NCBI GenBank assembly: GCA_050742975.1
Contig: JBOGDQ010000040.1
Coordinates: 1 to 22,672, forward strand
Reading direction: 5' to 3'
DNA length: 22,672 nucleotides
Source of the DNA: JBDTGE01 sp050742975
Lineage (GTDB): Bacteria > Actinomycetota > Actinomycetes > Mycobacteriales > Jatrophihabitantaceae
The translations under genes were made by a program, and so were the position numbers. The notes beneath the pieces were generated by a model. That model was not told where the DNA came from. It ran no database searches and saw only the letters and a program-made list of their open reading frames with translations. Positions 1 through 8,227 of the stretch are shown piece after piece (within the stretch, counting starts at the first letter, position 1; each line of letters starts with the position of its first letter).

Positions 1-1199
<1,199 letters not shown>

Positions 1200-1200
1200 C

Positions 1201-2439
1201 GTGGCGCTGGACGAGAACGCGTACGCACGGCTCGACGCGGCGCTCGCGGACGCGGATGCACAGCTGGCTGTCGACTATCCCGGCGACTCCGGCAGCCGGC
1301 AGCCCGTGCACACCGTCTACGTGCCCGGCGACCGGATCACCGCCGACCTGCCCGCCGAATGGGGTGCGCTCGCGCTGGCGGCGCTGGACGAGCGGCTGCC
1401 CGACGCCGCGGCACTCGCGGACGTCCTCGGCATCCGCGCCGAACTCGCCGCCGAGGTCCTGCCGCGCGTCCGCGCCAAGCTCGCGAGCGAACCGATCGAG
1501 GACCTGCGTGCCGACTTCGAGGACGGCTACGGCGCGCACCCGGATGGCGAGGAGGAGGCGGCAGCTCGGTCGGCCGCGCAGTCGCTGGCAGCCATGACCG
1601 TCCCGTTCTGCGGAGTCCGGTTCAAGAGCCTCGAACCGGCGACGCGGCGCCGCGGGATCGGCACCCTCGACCTGGTCCTCGGCGCGCTGCTCGAGCACGG
1701 GGAGCTGCCGGCCGGGTTCGTCAGCACGCTGCCCAAGGTGACGCACGTCGACCAGGTACGCGCGTTCGCCGATCTGTGCACCGAACTCGAGAGTGCGCAC
1801 GGCCTGACGACGGGACGGCTGCGGTTCGAGATCCAGGTCGAGACGCCGCAGGCGATCCTCGCGGCGGACGGGACGGCAGCCGTGGCCCGGATGGTGCACG
1901 CCGGAGACGGCCGGGTGACCGGGCTGCACTACGGCACCTACGACTACAGCGCCGCCTGTGGTGTGGCCGCGCCGTACCAGAGTATGGAGCACGCCGTGGC
2001 CGATCACGCCAAGGCGGTGATGCAGTTGGCCGCGGCCGGAACCGGCGTGCGGATCAGCGACGGTTCGACGAACGTGCTCCCGGTCGGGCCGGCGGAGGCG
2101 GTGCTGGCGGCGTGGCGGCTGCACGCCCGGCTGGTGCGTCGCTCGCTCGAGCGCGCCTACTACCAGGGCTGGGACCTGCACCCGGCCCAGCTCGTGACGC
2201 GCTACGCGGCCACCTACGCGTTCTACCGCGACGGGATGCCGGCGGCGTGCGACCGCCTGCGCAACTACGTTGCCCACACCGGCGGCGGCGTGCTCGACGA
2301 GCCGGCGACGGCGCAGGCGATGGCATCGTTGCTGGTGCGCGGGCTGCACTGCGGTGCGCTCGACGCCGACGAGGTCTCCGAACGGGCCGGGGTCTCCGTC
2401 GACACGCTCGAGGAGCTCTTCCGCCGTCGCGTGGGCTGA
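1201..2439 (+). CDS. DUF6986 family protein, CitE/HpcH-aldolase-like
   Basis: A 412-residue protein of the actinobacterial family that usually sits next to malate synthase A. It resembles the HpcH/HpaI aldolase and citrate lyase beta superfamily, TIM barrels that use Mg2+ to act on short keto acids or CoA thioesters. Visible blocks are DFEDGYG at about residues 105-111, RFEIQVETPQ at about 208-217 (a likely metal-ligand Glu) and LHYGTYDYS at about 242-250. The C-terminal 50 residues look like a small helical region. There is no signal peptide or membrane segment, so it should be cytosolic. The GTG start lies one base after the malate synthase stop, so translation is probably coupled. No reaction has been assigned to this family to my knowledge; a role in glyoxylate or malate metabolism is inferred only from context. 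Confidence 0.85.
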   Translation: MALDENAYARLDAALADADAQLAVDYPGDSGSRQPVHTVYVPGDRITADLPAEWGALALAALDERLPDAAALADVLGIRAELAAEVLPRVRAKLASEPIEDLRADFEDGYGAHPDGEEEAAARSAAQSLAAMTVPFCGVRFKSLEPATRRRGIGTLDLVLGALLEHGELPAGFVSTLPKVTHVDQVRAFADLCTELESAHGLTTGRLRFEIQVETPQAILAADGTAAVARMVHAGDGRVTGLHYGTYDYSAACGVAAPYQSMEHAVADHAKAVMQLAAAGTGVRISDGSTNVLPVGPAEAVLAAWRLHARLVRRSLERAYYQGWDLHPAQLVTRYAATYAFYRDGMPAACDRLRNYVAHTGGGVLDEPATAQAMASLLVRGLHCGALDADEVSERAGVSVDTLEELFRRRVG

Positions 2440-2483
2440 CCGTGCGGCCGTTACTGCCCGCTGTCTCGCCCGCCGCCGCCGCC

Positions 2484-2531
2484 GATCTTGTTGCGCTCCA
2501 CGCGCTATGACGACACCCGTGCACCAAGATC
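2484..2531. repeat. 48-bp palindromic element, copy 1
   Basis: Left arm GATCTTGTTGC (2484-2494), 26-base centre, right arm GCACCAAGATC (2521-2531); 10 of 11 arm positions pair. It lies between the convergent DUF6986 gene and ABC permease gene, where a bidirectional terminator would be expected, but no T-tract follows either side. The arms are shared with the other copies in this window: the left arm equals the complement of the right arm of the copy at 18854, and the right arm complements the left arm of the copy at 20508. The rest of the 2440-2581 gap is GC-rich with a short CCG run and nothing else recognisable. Confidence 0.75.
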
Positions 2532-2581
2532 GCCGCCTATGCCGTGGCACTGACCGTCGTGCAGTCGCACAGTTGCAGTAA

Positions 2582-3415
2582 TCAGGCGTCGCGCAGCCGG
2601 AGCACGAGAGCACCGCCGATCAGCGCCGCCGCGGCCCACAGGGCGAGCACACCGAGGCCGGCCCACGGGCTGATCGGCAGGGTGCGCAGGCCGACGGTGG
2701 ACTCGATGGCCTGGCCGGCATTGGTCGGCGCGTACCGCTGCAGCCGGCGCTGCCAGTGCGGGTCGGACACCGCACCGGCGAGGATCGGGAACAGGTAGAG
2801 CAGGCCGAGGACGACGCCGATGGCCGCGGCCGAGTCGCGCACCGCGATGGCGACGCCGAGGCTGAGCAGGGCGATCAGCGCGAGGTAGACGACCGAGCCG
2901 GCTGCGGCGCGCAGCATCGTGGCGTCGGCCAGCGACAGCAGCGGGCGACCGTGCGCCGCAGTGAAGCCGTTTCCGCGCAGGCTCAGGCGGGCCGCCACCA
3001 GCGAGCCCACGACTGCGACCGTCCCGGCGGCAAGCACTACGCCGGTGACGACGACCGCCTTGGCCGTCAGCACGCTGCACCGGCGTGGCATCGCGGCGAG
3101 GGTCGTGCGGATCATCCCGGTGCTGTACTCGCCCGTGACCATCAGCACGGCCAGCGCTGCGACCAGAGCCTGACCGAGCTGGATCCCGGTGAGGCTGATC
3201 TTGCCCGGATCCTGGGTACAGCCCGTTCCGCACGTGACGGCCGCCCCGGCCACGGCGCTCAGTCCGGCCGTCAGCAGGATCGTGGCGACCAAGAGCCAGG
3301 CCGGGCCCGGGACGGTGCGCAGCTTCGTCCACTCGGCGTGCAGGGCCAGCCTCATCCGGCGGTCCCCGCGAAATCGTGGAGCGCCCTCTGCGGACCGACT
3401 TCGTGGAGTGGTCAC
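2582..3415 (-). CDS. ABC-2 type transporter permease (short paralogue)
   Basis: A 277-residue integral membrane protein with about six hydrophobic segments. It begins with a cytosolic AEWTKLRT motif typical of ABC-2 permeases of actinomycetes, then TM1, a short loop with a Cys pair (CGTGC), TGEYSTGMIRTTLAAMPRR before the next helices, and a C-terminal RLRDA tail. It is a clear paralogue of the neighbouring large permease: the EWTK start, the TGEY..G.IRTTLAA.PRR block and the R-x-RDA end all match. The two probably form a heterodimer with the ATPase encoded at 5007-5948. The GTG start at 3413-3415 overlaps the TGA of the upstream gene; an internal ATG at 3353-3355, just before RLALHAEWTK, is an alternative start. 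The substrate is unknown. Confidence 0.85.
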   Translation of the reverse strand: MTTPRSRSAEGAPRFRGDRRMRLALHAEWTKLRTVPGPAWLLVATILLTAGLSAVAGAAVTCGTGCTQDPGKISLTGIQLGQALVAALAVLMVTGEYSTGMIRTTLAAMPRRCSVLTAKAVVVTGVVLAAGTVAVVGSLVAARLSLRGNGFTAAHGRPLLSLADATMLRAAAGSVVYLALIALLSLGVAIAVRDSAAAIGVVLGLLYLFPILAGAVSDPHWQRRLQRYAPTNAGQAIESTVGLRTLPISPWAGLGVLALWAAAALIGGALVLRLRDA

Positions 3416-5010
3416 GCGTCACGCCGGCGGATCACGACGGCGGCCAGGGCGAGCGCGACCGCCGCGTATCCGCACAGCACGGCGAAGCCGACCCACGGCG
3501 CGAGTGGGAAGTAACCGTTGGACGGCGAGTAGTCGGCGCTCACCTGCGCGTACCGGACCACGCTCTGCTGGACGGCGAAGCCGGCGGCCGGGGTCAGGCG
3601 CATCAGCCACTGCGCGGGCCCATCAGGCAGGACATGGGCGGTCGCAAGGATGTACGGCAGTACCACCCCTGCGACGACGACGGTGACTGTTACGGCGCTG
3701 CGGCGCAGCATGGCGCCCATTGCCAGGGCGAGGACGGCAACCACGGCGAGCAGCGCTGCGGTCCCGACGATCACCCGTACCTCGGTGAGCGTGCTGGCCG
3801 GATAGATCGAGTTGCCGTTGGCTCGCAGGAGATGCTCACCCATCGGGACCGCGACGGCGGCCGCGACCAGCCCGGCGAGGAAGGTGACGGCGGCGATCAC
3901 GGCGGCCTTCGCCGCGAGCACACGGCCCCGTCGCGGGCTGGCGGCGAGCGTCGTGCGGATCAGGCCGCGCCGGTACTCGCCGGTGATGAACAGCGTCGCC
4001 AGCACGATCAGCACGATCAGCCCGGCGAACGCTCCTACCAGAGTGCGCTCGACGCCCTGACCGCCACCGTTCCCGGCGTCGCCGCCCACGAGGGGCGCGA
4101 TGTCACCGGACCCGGTCACGCTGATGCGCTCGTCGCTCTGCTGGAACCCGAGCCCCGGCTGCGGGGCTGGGCCGCCGCCGCCCACCGACGCCCCTGCCCA
4201 CGCCGCGCCGGTCGAACCGCCCTGCAGGTTCACCTGGTCGAAGACACCGGTCGCCACCGACAGACCACCCTGCGAACTGCCGCCGCCGAGATGGGACTCG
4301 GTCACCGTGTGGTCTGGGGAGGTTGTGAACAGCCCGATCTGCACCGTGGCCGGCAGCCCGCTCAGGTGCGCCGAGCCGACCCTTGTCCAGGTGCGGCCGT
4401 CGGCCGAGTCGTACCCCGTGACCGTGTCCCCGGAGCGGGTCAGGCGCAGCCAGCGCGGTGAGCTCGGGCCGATCGCACCGGGCCGGCCGGCGACGTCGTG
4501 CGTGTAGTCGTACTGCATCCGCACGCCATGGTCGCCCGTCGCCATGATCGCGGCGTACGCCGACCCCTGGGCGGTGCTCGCCTTGACGATCAGGCCGGCC
4601 TTGCTCCACGGTTGCAGGCCCGCCTGCAGACCGACCGGGCCGTTGGGACCGACCGGCACGGCGCCGCTCGGCGAGTACCGCCCGGTAAAGGCGGTGAGCC
4701 GGGCGGTGACGGTGCCGTCGCCGCTCAGCGACTGATGCACGAAGTAGAAGGAGTCATCCACCGCCTCGCCGCCCGGCCCGGTCAGGACGTGCGGCTTGAG
4801 GACGGTGCACTTGCCGTCGATGCAGGACTCGGAGTGGCTGCCGTTCGCGGTGAGCCACGCCAGCAGCACGATCAGCAGCGCCGCCGCGACGGCGCCGATG
4901 ACCCAGCCACGCACCGTCCGGAACTTGGTCCACTCCGCCCGCAGCAGTTGGGCGAAGCCGTCGCGCCCGGCCGGCAACTCGGAGCGGTATGGGGTGATCG
5001 TGGCGGTCAT
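3412..5010 (-). CDS. ABC-2 type permease with inserted extracellular DUF1349-like domain
   Basis: A 532-residue permease. Residues 20-32 are the cytosolic RAEWTKFRT motif and TM1 is about 36-54. About 270 non-membrane residues follow before TM2 at about 323-343. Within the insert, about 65-265 has the pattern of a DUF1349 or concanavalin-like beta sandwich (WSKAGLIVKAS, YDSADGRTWTRVGS, VQIGLFTTSP). Residues 265-320 are a Gly/Ser/Pro-rich linker. The rest gives five or so helices and a C-terminal RRRDA tail. With TM1 oriented N-in, the insert is outside the cell and might bind carbohydrate or envelope polymer. It starts at ATG 5008-5010, overlapping the ATPase stop (ATGA), and its own TGA overlaps the next permease start. 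Function: exporter subunit, substrate unknown. Confidence 0.85.
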   Translation of the reverse strand: MTATITPYRSELPAGRDGFAQLLRAEWTKFRTVRGWVIGAVAAALLIVLLAWLTANGSHSESCIDGKCTVLKPHVLTGPGGEAVDDSFYFVHQSLSGDGTVTARLTAFTGRYSPSGAVPVGPNGPVGLQAGLQPWSKAGLIVKASTAQGSAYAAIMATGDHGVRMQYDYTHDVAGRPGAIGPSSPRWLRLTRSGDTVTGYDSADGRTWTRVGSAHLSGLPATVQIGLFTTSPDHTVTESHLGGGSSQGGLSVATGVFDQVNLQGGSTGAAWAGASVGGGGPAPQPGLGFQQSDERISVTGSGDIAPLVGGDAGNGGGQGVERTLVGAFAGLIVLIVLATLFITGEYRRGLIRTTLAASPRRGRVLAAKAAVIAAVTFLAGLVAAAVAVPMGEHLLRANGNSIYPASTLTEVRVIVGTAALLAVVAVLALAMGAMLRRSAVTVTVVVAGVVLPYILATAHVLPDGPAQWLMRLTPAAGFAVQQSVVRYAQVSADYSPSNGYFPLAPWVGFAVLCGYAAVALALAAVVIRRRDA

Positions 5011-5948
5011 CGGGCCTGCTCCTCGGCCACCGGCGTGCCCACAGCGCGGAACTCGACGGCGTCCCTGGTCAGCTCCATGTACGCCTCCTCCAGGCTCGCG
5101 CGGTGCGCCGAGACCTCCGAGAACGGCAGCGCGCTCTCGCCGAGCAGCGACACGACGCGCTCCGGTGGCAGCCCGGACACGGTGAGCGTGTCCGCGTCGG
5201 TGGTGGCGACGGTCGCGCCCGCGTGGGCGAGCACGGTCATCGCCTCGGTCCGGGCCGTGGTGCGCAGCGTGACCCGACCGCCCGACGCGGTGGCGATCAG
5301 CTCGGCGACGCTGCTGTCCGCCACGAGCCGCCCACGGCCGATCACGACCAGGTGGTCGGCCTTGTCCTGCAGCTCGCTCATCAGGTGGCTGGACACCAGC
5401 ACCGCGCGACCCTGCCGTGCGAGCGCGCGCAGGAAGCCGCGGATCCACACGATGCCCTCGGGATCGAGACCGTTGAACGGTTCGTCGAGCATCAGCACCG
5501 GGGGGTCGCCGAGCAGGGCCGCCGCTATCCCGAGCCGCTGCCGCATGCCGAGCGAGTAGCCGCCCGCCTTGCGCCGGGTCGCAGTCTGCAGGCCGGCCTG
5601 CTCGATCACCTCGTCGACCCGCCGCGCCGTCAGGCCCTGCGAGTGGGCCAGCCACAACAGGTGATTGCGGCCGCTGCGGCTGGGCTGCAGGGCGGCGGCG
5701 TCCAGCAGAGATCCGACGTGGCTCAGCGGGTGCCGCAGGCTCGCGTAGGGCCGGCCACCGATCAGCGCGGTGCCCTCGTCGACCGAGTCCAGGCCGAGGA
5801 TCACCCGCATCGTGGTGGACTTGCCGGCGCCGTTGGGGCCGACGAACCCGGTCACCTGCCCGGGCGCGACCGTGAACGACAGGCCGTCCAGGGCCACGGT
5901 CGAGCCGAATCGCTTGCGCAGGCCGGTGACTTCGATGCTCGCGTCCAT
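5007..5948 (-). CDS. ABC transporter ATP-binding protein
   Basis: A 313-residue nucleotide-binding subunit that powers the two permeases downstream. Walker A is GPNGAGKST at 37-45, the signature is YSLGMRQRLG at 131-140 (the YSLGM variant usual in this exporter subfamily), Walker B is VLMLDEP at 151-157, and a switch His lies in SSHLMSEL. The C-terminal 90 residues form the short regulatory domain seen in antibiotic- and bacitracin-type exporters. ATG at 5946-5948 is chosen because homology begins directly there (IEVTGLRKRFG) and a TAGCGT -10 box lies 7 bases upstream, which suggests a leaderless mRNA. The reading frame stays open far upstream through the kinase gene, but that extension is antisense shadow. 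It heads a three-gene operon. Confidence 0.93.
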   Translation of the reverse strand: MDASIEVTGLRKRFGSTVALDGLSFTVAPGQVTGFVGPNGAGKSTTMRVILGLDSVDEGTALIGGRPYASLRHPLSHVGSLLDAAALQPSRSGRNHLLWLAHSQGLTARRVDEVIEQAGLQTATRRKAGGYSLGMRQRLGIAAALLGDPPVLMLDEPFNGLDPEGIVWIRGFLRALARQGRAVLVSSHLMSELQDKADHLVVIGRGRLVADSSVAELIATASGGRVTLRTTARTEAMTVLAHAGATVATTDADTLTVSGLPPERVVSLLGESALPFSEVSAHRASLEEAYMELTRDAVEFRAVGTPVAEEQAR

Positions 5949-5955
5949 GGCCAGA

Positions 5956-5961
5956 ACGCTA
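5956..5961 (-). promoter_or_regulatory. -10 box of the ABC exporter operon, leaderless spacing
   Basis: On the minus strand TAGCGT is followed by 7 bases and the ATG. Transcription would start at or one base before the start codon. No clear -35 was found. The same arrangement recurs at five other starts in this window. Confidence 0.5.
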
Positions 5962-5982
5962 GGGAGCAGAGGCGGTCCCGGT

Positions 5983-6080
5983 CGTCCCCCCGGGGAGCCA
6001 TCTTCGCCCTCCCCGGCACGGGGGACGCCGGGGCGGCATCCCCCGCACGAGCGACTGCGCCGTCCCCGGGTGGGGGGACG
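5983..6080. promoter_or_regulatory. Four CGTCCCC half-sites between divergent exporter and two-component genes
   Basis: CGTCCCC occurs at 5983-5989 and 6061-6067, and its complement GGGGACG at 6021-6027 and 6074-6080. The last pair is a perfect inverted repeat with 7-base arms and a 6-base spacer, centred about 43 bases upstream of the kinase start. LuxR-type response regulators bind such dyads, and exporter operons beside a kinase/regulator pair are usually their targets. I infer these are operator sites of the regulator encoded at 7292. The local GC is very high, so chance repetition of C and G runs must be excluded. Confidence 0.45.
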
Positions 6081-6101
6081 CCCGGGCGACGGGCGACCAG
6101 C

Positions 6102-6107
6102 GACAAT
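6102..6107 (+). promoter_or_regulatory. Putative -10 box of the kinase/regulator operon
   Basis: GACAAT is followed by 6 bases and the ATG at 6114. The spacing matches a leaderless transcript. No Shine-Dalgarno-like sequence precedes this ATG. The -35 region is unclear. Confidence 0.4.
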
Positions 6108-6113
6108 GGCCGC

Positions 6114-7295
6114 ATGGGCCGAGCAGCTGAGCGCAGCCGGTGGGCCGAGACGGTCCGGCGGGTCGCCGCGCTGCCAGAGCTGCGGCCGGCCACGGGAGCG
6201 GTTCTCGGCGCAGCGGCGATGATCGAGACACTCGCGCGGACGCTGGACACGAGTGACAGCGGGCGGTTCGTCCTGGTGCTCTGCCTGCTCGCACTGTGCA
6301 CCACGCTGCCGCTGTCCGTCCTGCCCCCGGCCGCGGCCGCCGTGACCGTCACCGTGGCCGCCGTGCTCTCGCTGACGCCGTTCCACGCGCTGACCGTCGC
6401 GGGCACCGTCGCGCAGCTGAGCGTCCTGTTCCAGCTCGGCCGCCGGCGTCCGCAGTTGCTGGCGGTCGCCCTCGCCGTCCCGTTCCTCGCGCTGGCGCTG
6501 TCGGACTCCAGGACCGGCGAGGCGCAGGTGCTGACGGTGCTGCTGGCCTCGCTCGGCCCCGGCGCGGCACTGGCCGGTATCGCGACGCGGGCGCGCACCG
6601 AGGCCACCGAGCACAGCGCAGCCCGGCAGGCCATCGCCGGCACCCTGCTGGAGCACACAGCGCGGGGCGAGCGCGCGCGCATCGTCCGCGAGCTGCACGA
6701 CGTGGTCGCCCACCACGTGTCGATGATCGCCGTACAGGCCGAGACAGCTCGGCTGACGACGAGCGGGATGCCCACCGCGGGCGCGCAGCGGCTCTCCGCG
6801 ATCGGCGATACCGCACGGACCGCGCTGACCGAGATGCGCCGATTGCTGGGCGTGCTGCGCGAGGACACCGCGGACGATGCCGCGGACCGCAGGCCCCAGC
6901 CCGGTCTGCGTCAGCTCAACGAGCTGCTGGACGAGGCGCGAGCCGCGTCGGGAACGGCCACTCGGCTGATCGTCCAAGGCCCGCCGGACCCGCTCGACCC
7001 GGGCGTCGAGCTCGCCGCCTACCGGATCGTCCAGGAAGCCCTGACGAATGCCCGGCGGCACGCGCCCGGTTCGGCCGTCGACGTGGAGGTCGAGTACATC
7101 GACGACGCGCTGCGGCTGCGCATCCGCGACAACGGCCCCGGCCCGCCGCCTGCCCCGATGCTCGGTGGTCACGGGCTGCTCGGCATGCACGAGCGGGCCG
7201 TGGCCGTCGGTGGCCGGCTGCGCACCGGTCCCGCGGCGGGCGGCGGCTTCCTCGTCGAGTCCGTGCTGCCGGCGAAGGTGGGGGTGACCGGTTGA
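6114..7295 (+). CDS. Two-component sensor histidine kinase (HisKA_3 / NarL-partner type)
   Basis: A 393-residue membrane kinase. Four or five hydrophobic segments fill about residues 25-160 with very short loops, so the sensor is membrane-embedded (intramembrane-sensing style). The dimerisation and phosphoacceptor box is RIVRELHDVVAHHVSMI with phospho-His at about 195. The HATPase domain has the N box AYRIVQEALTNARRHA near residue 310, a DNGPG G1 box, then GHGLLGMHERA and GGGFLV. It is the family that phosphorylates NarL/LuxR-type regulators, and the partner follows directly with a TTGA overlap. ATG 6114 is preferred over the longer open frame, which runs antisense over the ATPase gene. It probably controls the divergent exporter; the stimulus is unknown. 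Confidence 0.92.
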   Translation: MGRAAERSRWAETVRRVAALPELRPATGAVLGAAAMIETLARTLDTSDSGRFVLVLCLLALCTTLPLSVLPPAAAAVTVTVAAVLSLTPFHALTVAGTVAQLSVLFQLGRRRPQLLAVALAVPFLALALSDSRTGEAQVLTVLLASLGPGAALAGIATRARTEATEHSAARQAIAGTLLEHTARGERARIVRELHDVVAHHVSMIAVQAETARLTTSGMPTAGAQRLSAIGDTARTALTEMRRLLGVLREDTADDAADRRPQPGLRQLNELLDEARAASGTATRLIVQGPPDPLDPGVELAAYRIVQEALTNARRHAPGSAVDVEVEYIDDALRLRIRDNGPGPPPAPMLGGHGLLGMHERAVAVGGRLRTGPAAGGGFLVESVLPAKVGVTG

Positions 7296-7975
7296 ACGCC
7301 GTCGCGCCGGTACGCATCGTCGTCGTGGACGACCATCAGGTGGTCCGTGACGGCTTCGCCGGCCTGCTGGACACGCAGCCGGACTTCACCGTCGTCGGTA
7401 CGGCCTCGGACGGTGCGGAGGCGGTAACGACCTGCGTGCGGCTGCGTCCGGACGTCGTGCTGATGGACGTCCGCATGCCGGCGATGGACGGGATCGAGGC
7501 CACCAGGGCGCTGACCGCGTGGGGTCCGGACGGGCCGCGGATCCTGATCCTGACCACGTTCGACCTGGACGCCTACGTGTACGACGCGCTGCGCGCCGGG
7601 GCGAGCGGCTTCCTGCTCAAGGACGTGACGGCCGAGCGGCTGTTCGACGCGGTGCGGGTCATCGCGGCCGGCGAGGCGCTGCTCGCGCCAGCCGTCACCC
7701 GGCGGCTGATCAGCGAGTTCGCCCAGCAGCGCCCGCGACCCGATGAGGTGCCCGCGCTCGGCTCGCTCACGCCCCGCGAGACGCAGGTCCTGCGCCTGGT
7801 CGCGGAGGGCCTGTCCAACCTGGAGATCTCCGCGCGCCTGATCGTCACGGAGGAGACCGTCAAGACCCACGTGAGCCGGGTGCTGAACAAGCTCGGCCTG
7901 CGCGACCGCACCCAGGCGGTGGTCGCCGCGTACGAGTCGGGGCTGGTCGTGCCCCGCTCGCGCGATACCGGCTGA
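7292..7975 (+). CDS. NarL/LuxR-family response regulator
   Basis: A 227-residue DNA-binding regulator. The receiver domain occupies about 5-122, with acidic pair D13-D14 (VVVDDH), phospho-acceptor D59 (VVLMDVRMP), T88 (ILTTF) and K110 (FLLKD). The LuxR-type helix-turn-helix is at about 160-222, with SLTPRETQVLRLVAEG and EETVKTHVSRVLNKL. The frame has no ATG or GTG near its beginning, so TTG at 7292-7294, overlapping the kinase TGA, is the best start; a purine-rich GGTGGGGGTGA lies just upstream. It should be phosphorylated by the preceding kinase and act on the exporter promoter region. The stop codon is immediately followed by a repeat arm at 7974. Confidence 0.92.
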   Translation: MNAVAPVRIVVVDDHQVVRDGFAGLLDTQPDFTVVGTASDGAEAVTTCVRLRPDVVLMDVRMPAMDGIEATRALTAWGPDGPRILILTTFDLDAYVYDALRAGASGFLLKDVTAERLFDAVRVIAAGEALLAPAVTRRLISEFAQQRPRPDEVPALGSLTPRETQVLRLVAEGLSNLEISARLIVTEETVKTHVSRVLNKLGLRDRTQAVVAAYESGLVVPRSRDTG

Positions 7976-7984
7976 TCTTCCTGC
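7974..7984 (+). repeat. Orphan arm of the 48-bp palindrome family
   Basis: GATCTTCCTGC begins inside the response-regulator stop codon and is identical to the left arm at 8039-8049; the following bases (CG.GGGCGGTC) also match for about ten positions. No complementary arm lies 26 bases downstream. It looks like a half copy or the relic of a duplication. Confidence 0.55.
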
Positions 7985-8038
7985 GTGGGCGGTCCGCCCG
8001 TGCGGCCGGTCGCGTGCCGTGCGACCGCAGGGCGGGGC

Positions 8039-8086
8039 GATCTTCCTGCGCGGGCGGTCACGGGGGCTACGAGGTGCAGGAAGATC
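8039..8086. repeat. 48-bp palindromic element, copy 2 (perfect arms)
   Basis: GATCTTCCTGC (8039-8049), 26-base centre, GCAGGAAGATC (8076-8086), all 11 positions pairing. It lies between the response regulator and the purine-operon promoter and could insulate or terminate upstream transcription. There is no T-tract. Two tandem CACCTGT heptamers (8087-8100) follow directly. Confidence 0.75.
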
Positions 8087-8106
8087 CACCTGTCACCTGT
8101 TGGGGA

Positions 8107-8136
8107 AGCGGCAAGGAGCGGCAAGGAGCGGCAAGG
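8107..8136 (+). repeat. Three tandem copies of a 10-mer upstream of the hyi promoter
   Basis: AGCGGCAAGG occurs three times head to tail without mismatch (8107-8116, 8117-8126, 8127-8136). The period is about one helical turn and the array ends 19 bases before the -35 box, where an activator could bind. It may also be a simple slippage repeat. Confidence 0.6.
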
Positions 8137-8155
8137 AACTGGTCCGCGCTGTGCA

Positions 8156-8184
8156 TTGACGGCGTTCCGCCGTCGTCGTATGGT
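8156..8184 (+). promoter_or_regulatory. hyi: Sigma-70-like promoter of the glyoxylate/allantoin operon
   Basis: TTGACG (8156-8161), 17-base spacer, TATGGT (8179-8184); the start codon is at 8228. A perfect 7-3-7 palindrome, GACGGCG-TTC-CGCCGTC (8158-8174), overlaps the -35 box and fills most of the spacer, a position suited to a repressor. An IclR-like operator lies just downstream. Confidence 0.65.
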
Positions 8185-8206
8185 GATCCGACAAATGGAA
8201 AGTCGA

Positions 8207-8221
8207 TTCCACAATACGGAA
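8207..8221. promoter_or_regulatory. IclR/AllR-like operator upstream of hyi
   Basis: TTCCACAATACGGAA, an imperfect palindrome, lies downstream of the -10 box and 6 bases before the hyi start codon. Its complement, TTCCGTATTGTGGAA, matches the two sites upstream of uraD (TTCCGTATCCTGAAA and CTCCGTATAGCGAAA). The GGAAG at its end may double as the ribosome-binding site. A second TGGAA-N6-TTCCA dyad overlaps at 8195-8210. A repressor here would block the start of transcription. Confidence 0.55.
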
Positions 8222-8227
8222 GTAGCA

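Noticed and set aside
3195..3205. GATCTTGCCCGG inside the short permease gene as another repeat arm
   Set aside because: It shares only GATCTTG, has no partner arm and lies in conserved coding sequence.
5949..7190. N-terminal extension of the ABC ATPase frame to 7190
   Set aside because: It runs antisense through the kinase gene. ATPase homology and a -10 box place the start at 5948.
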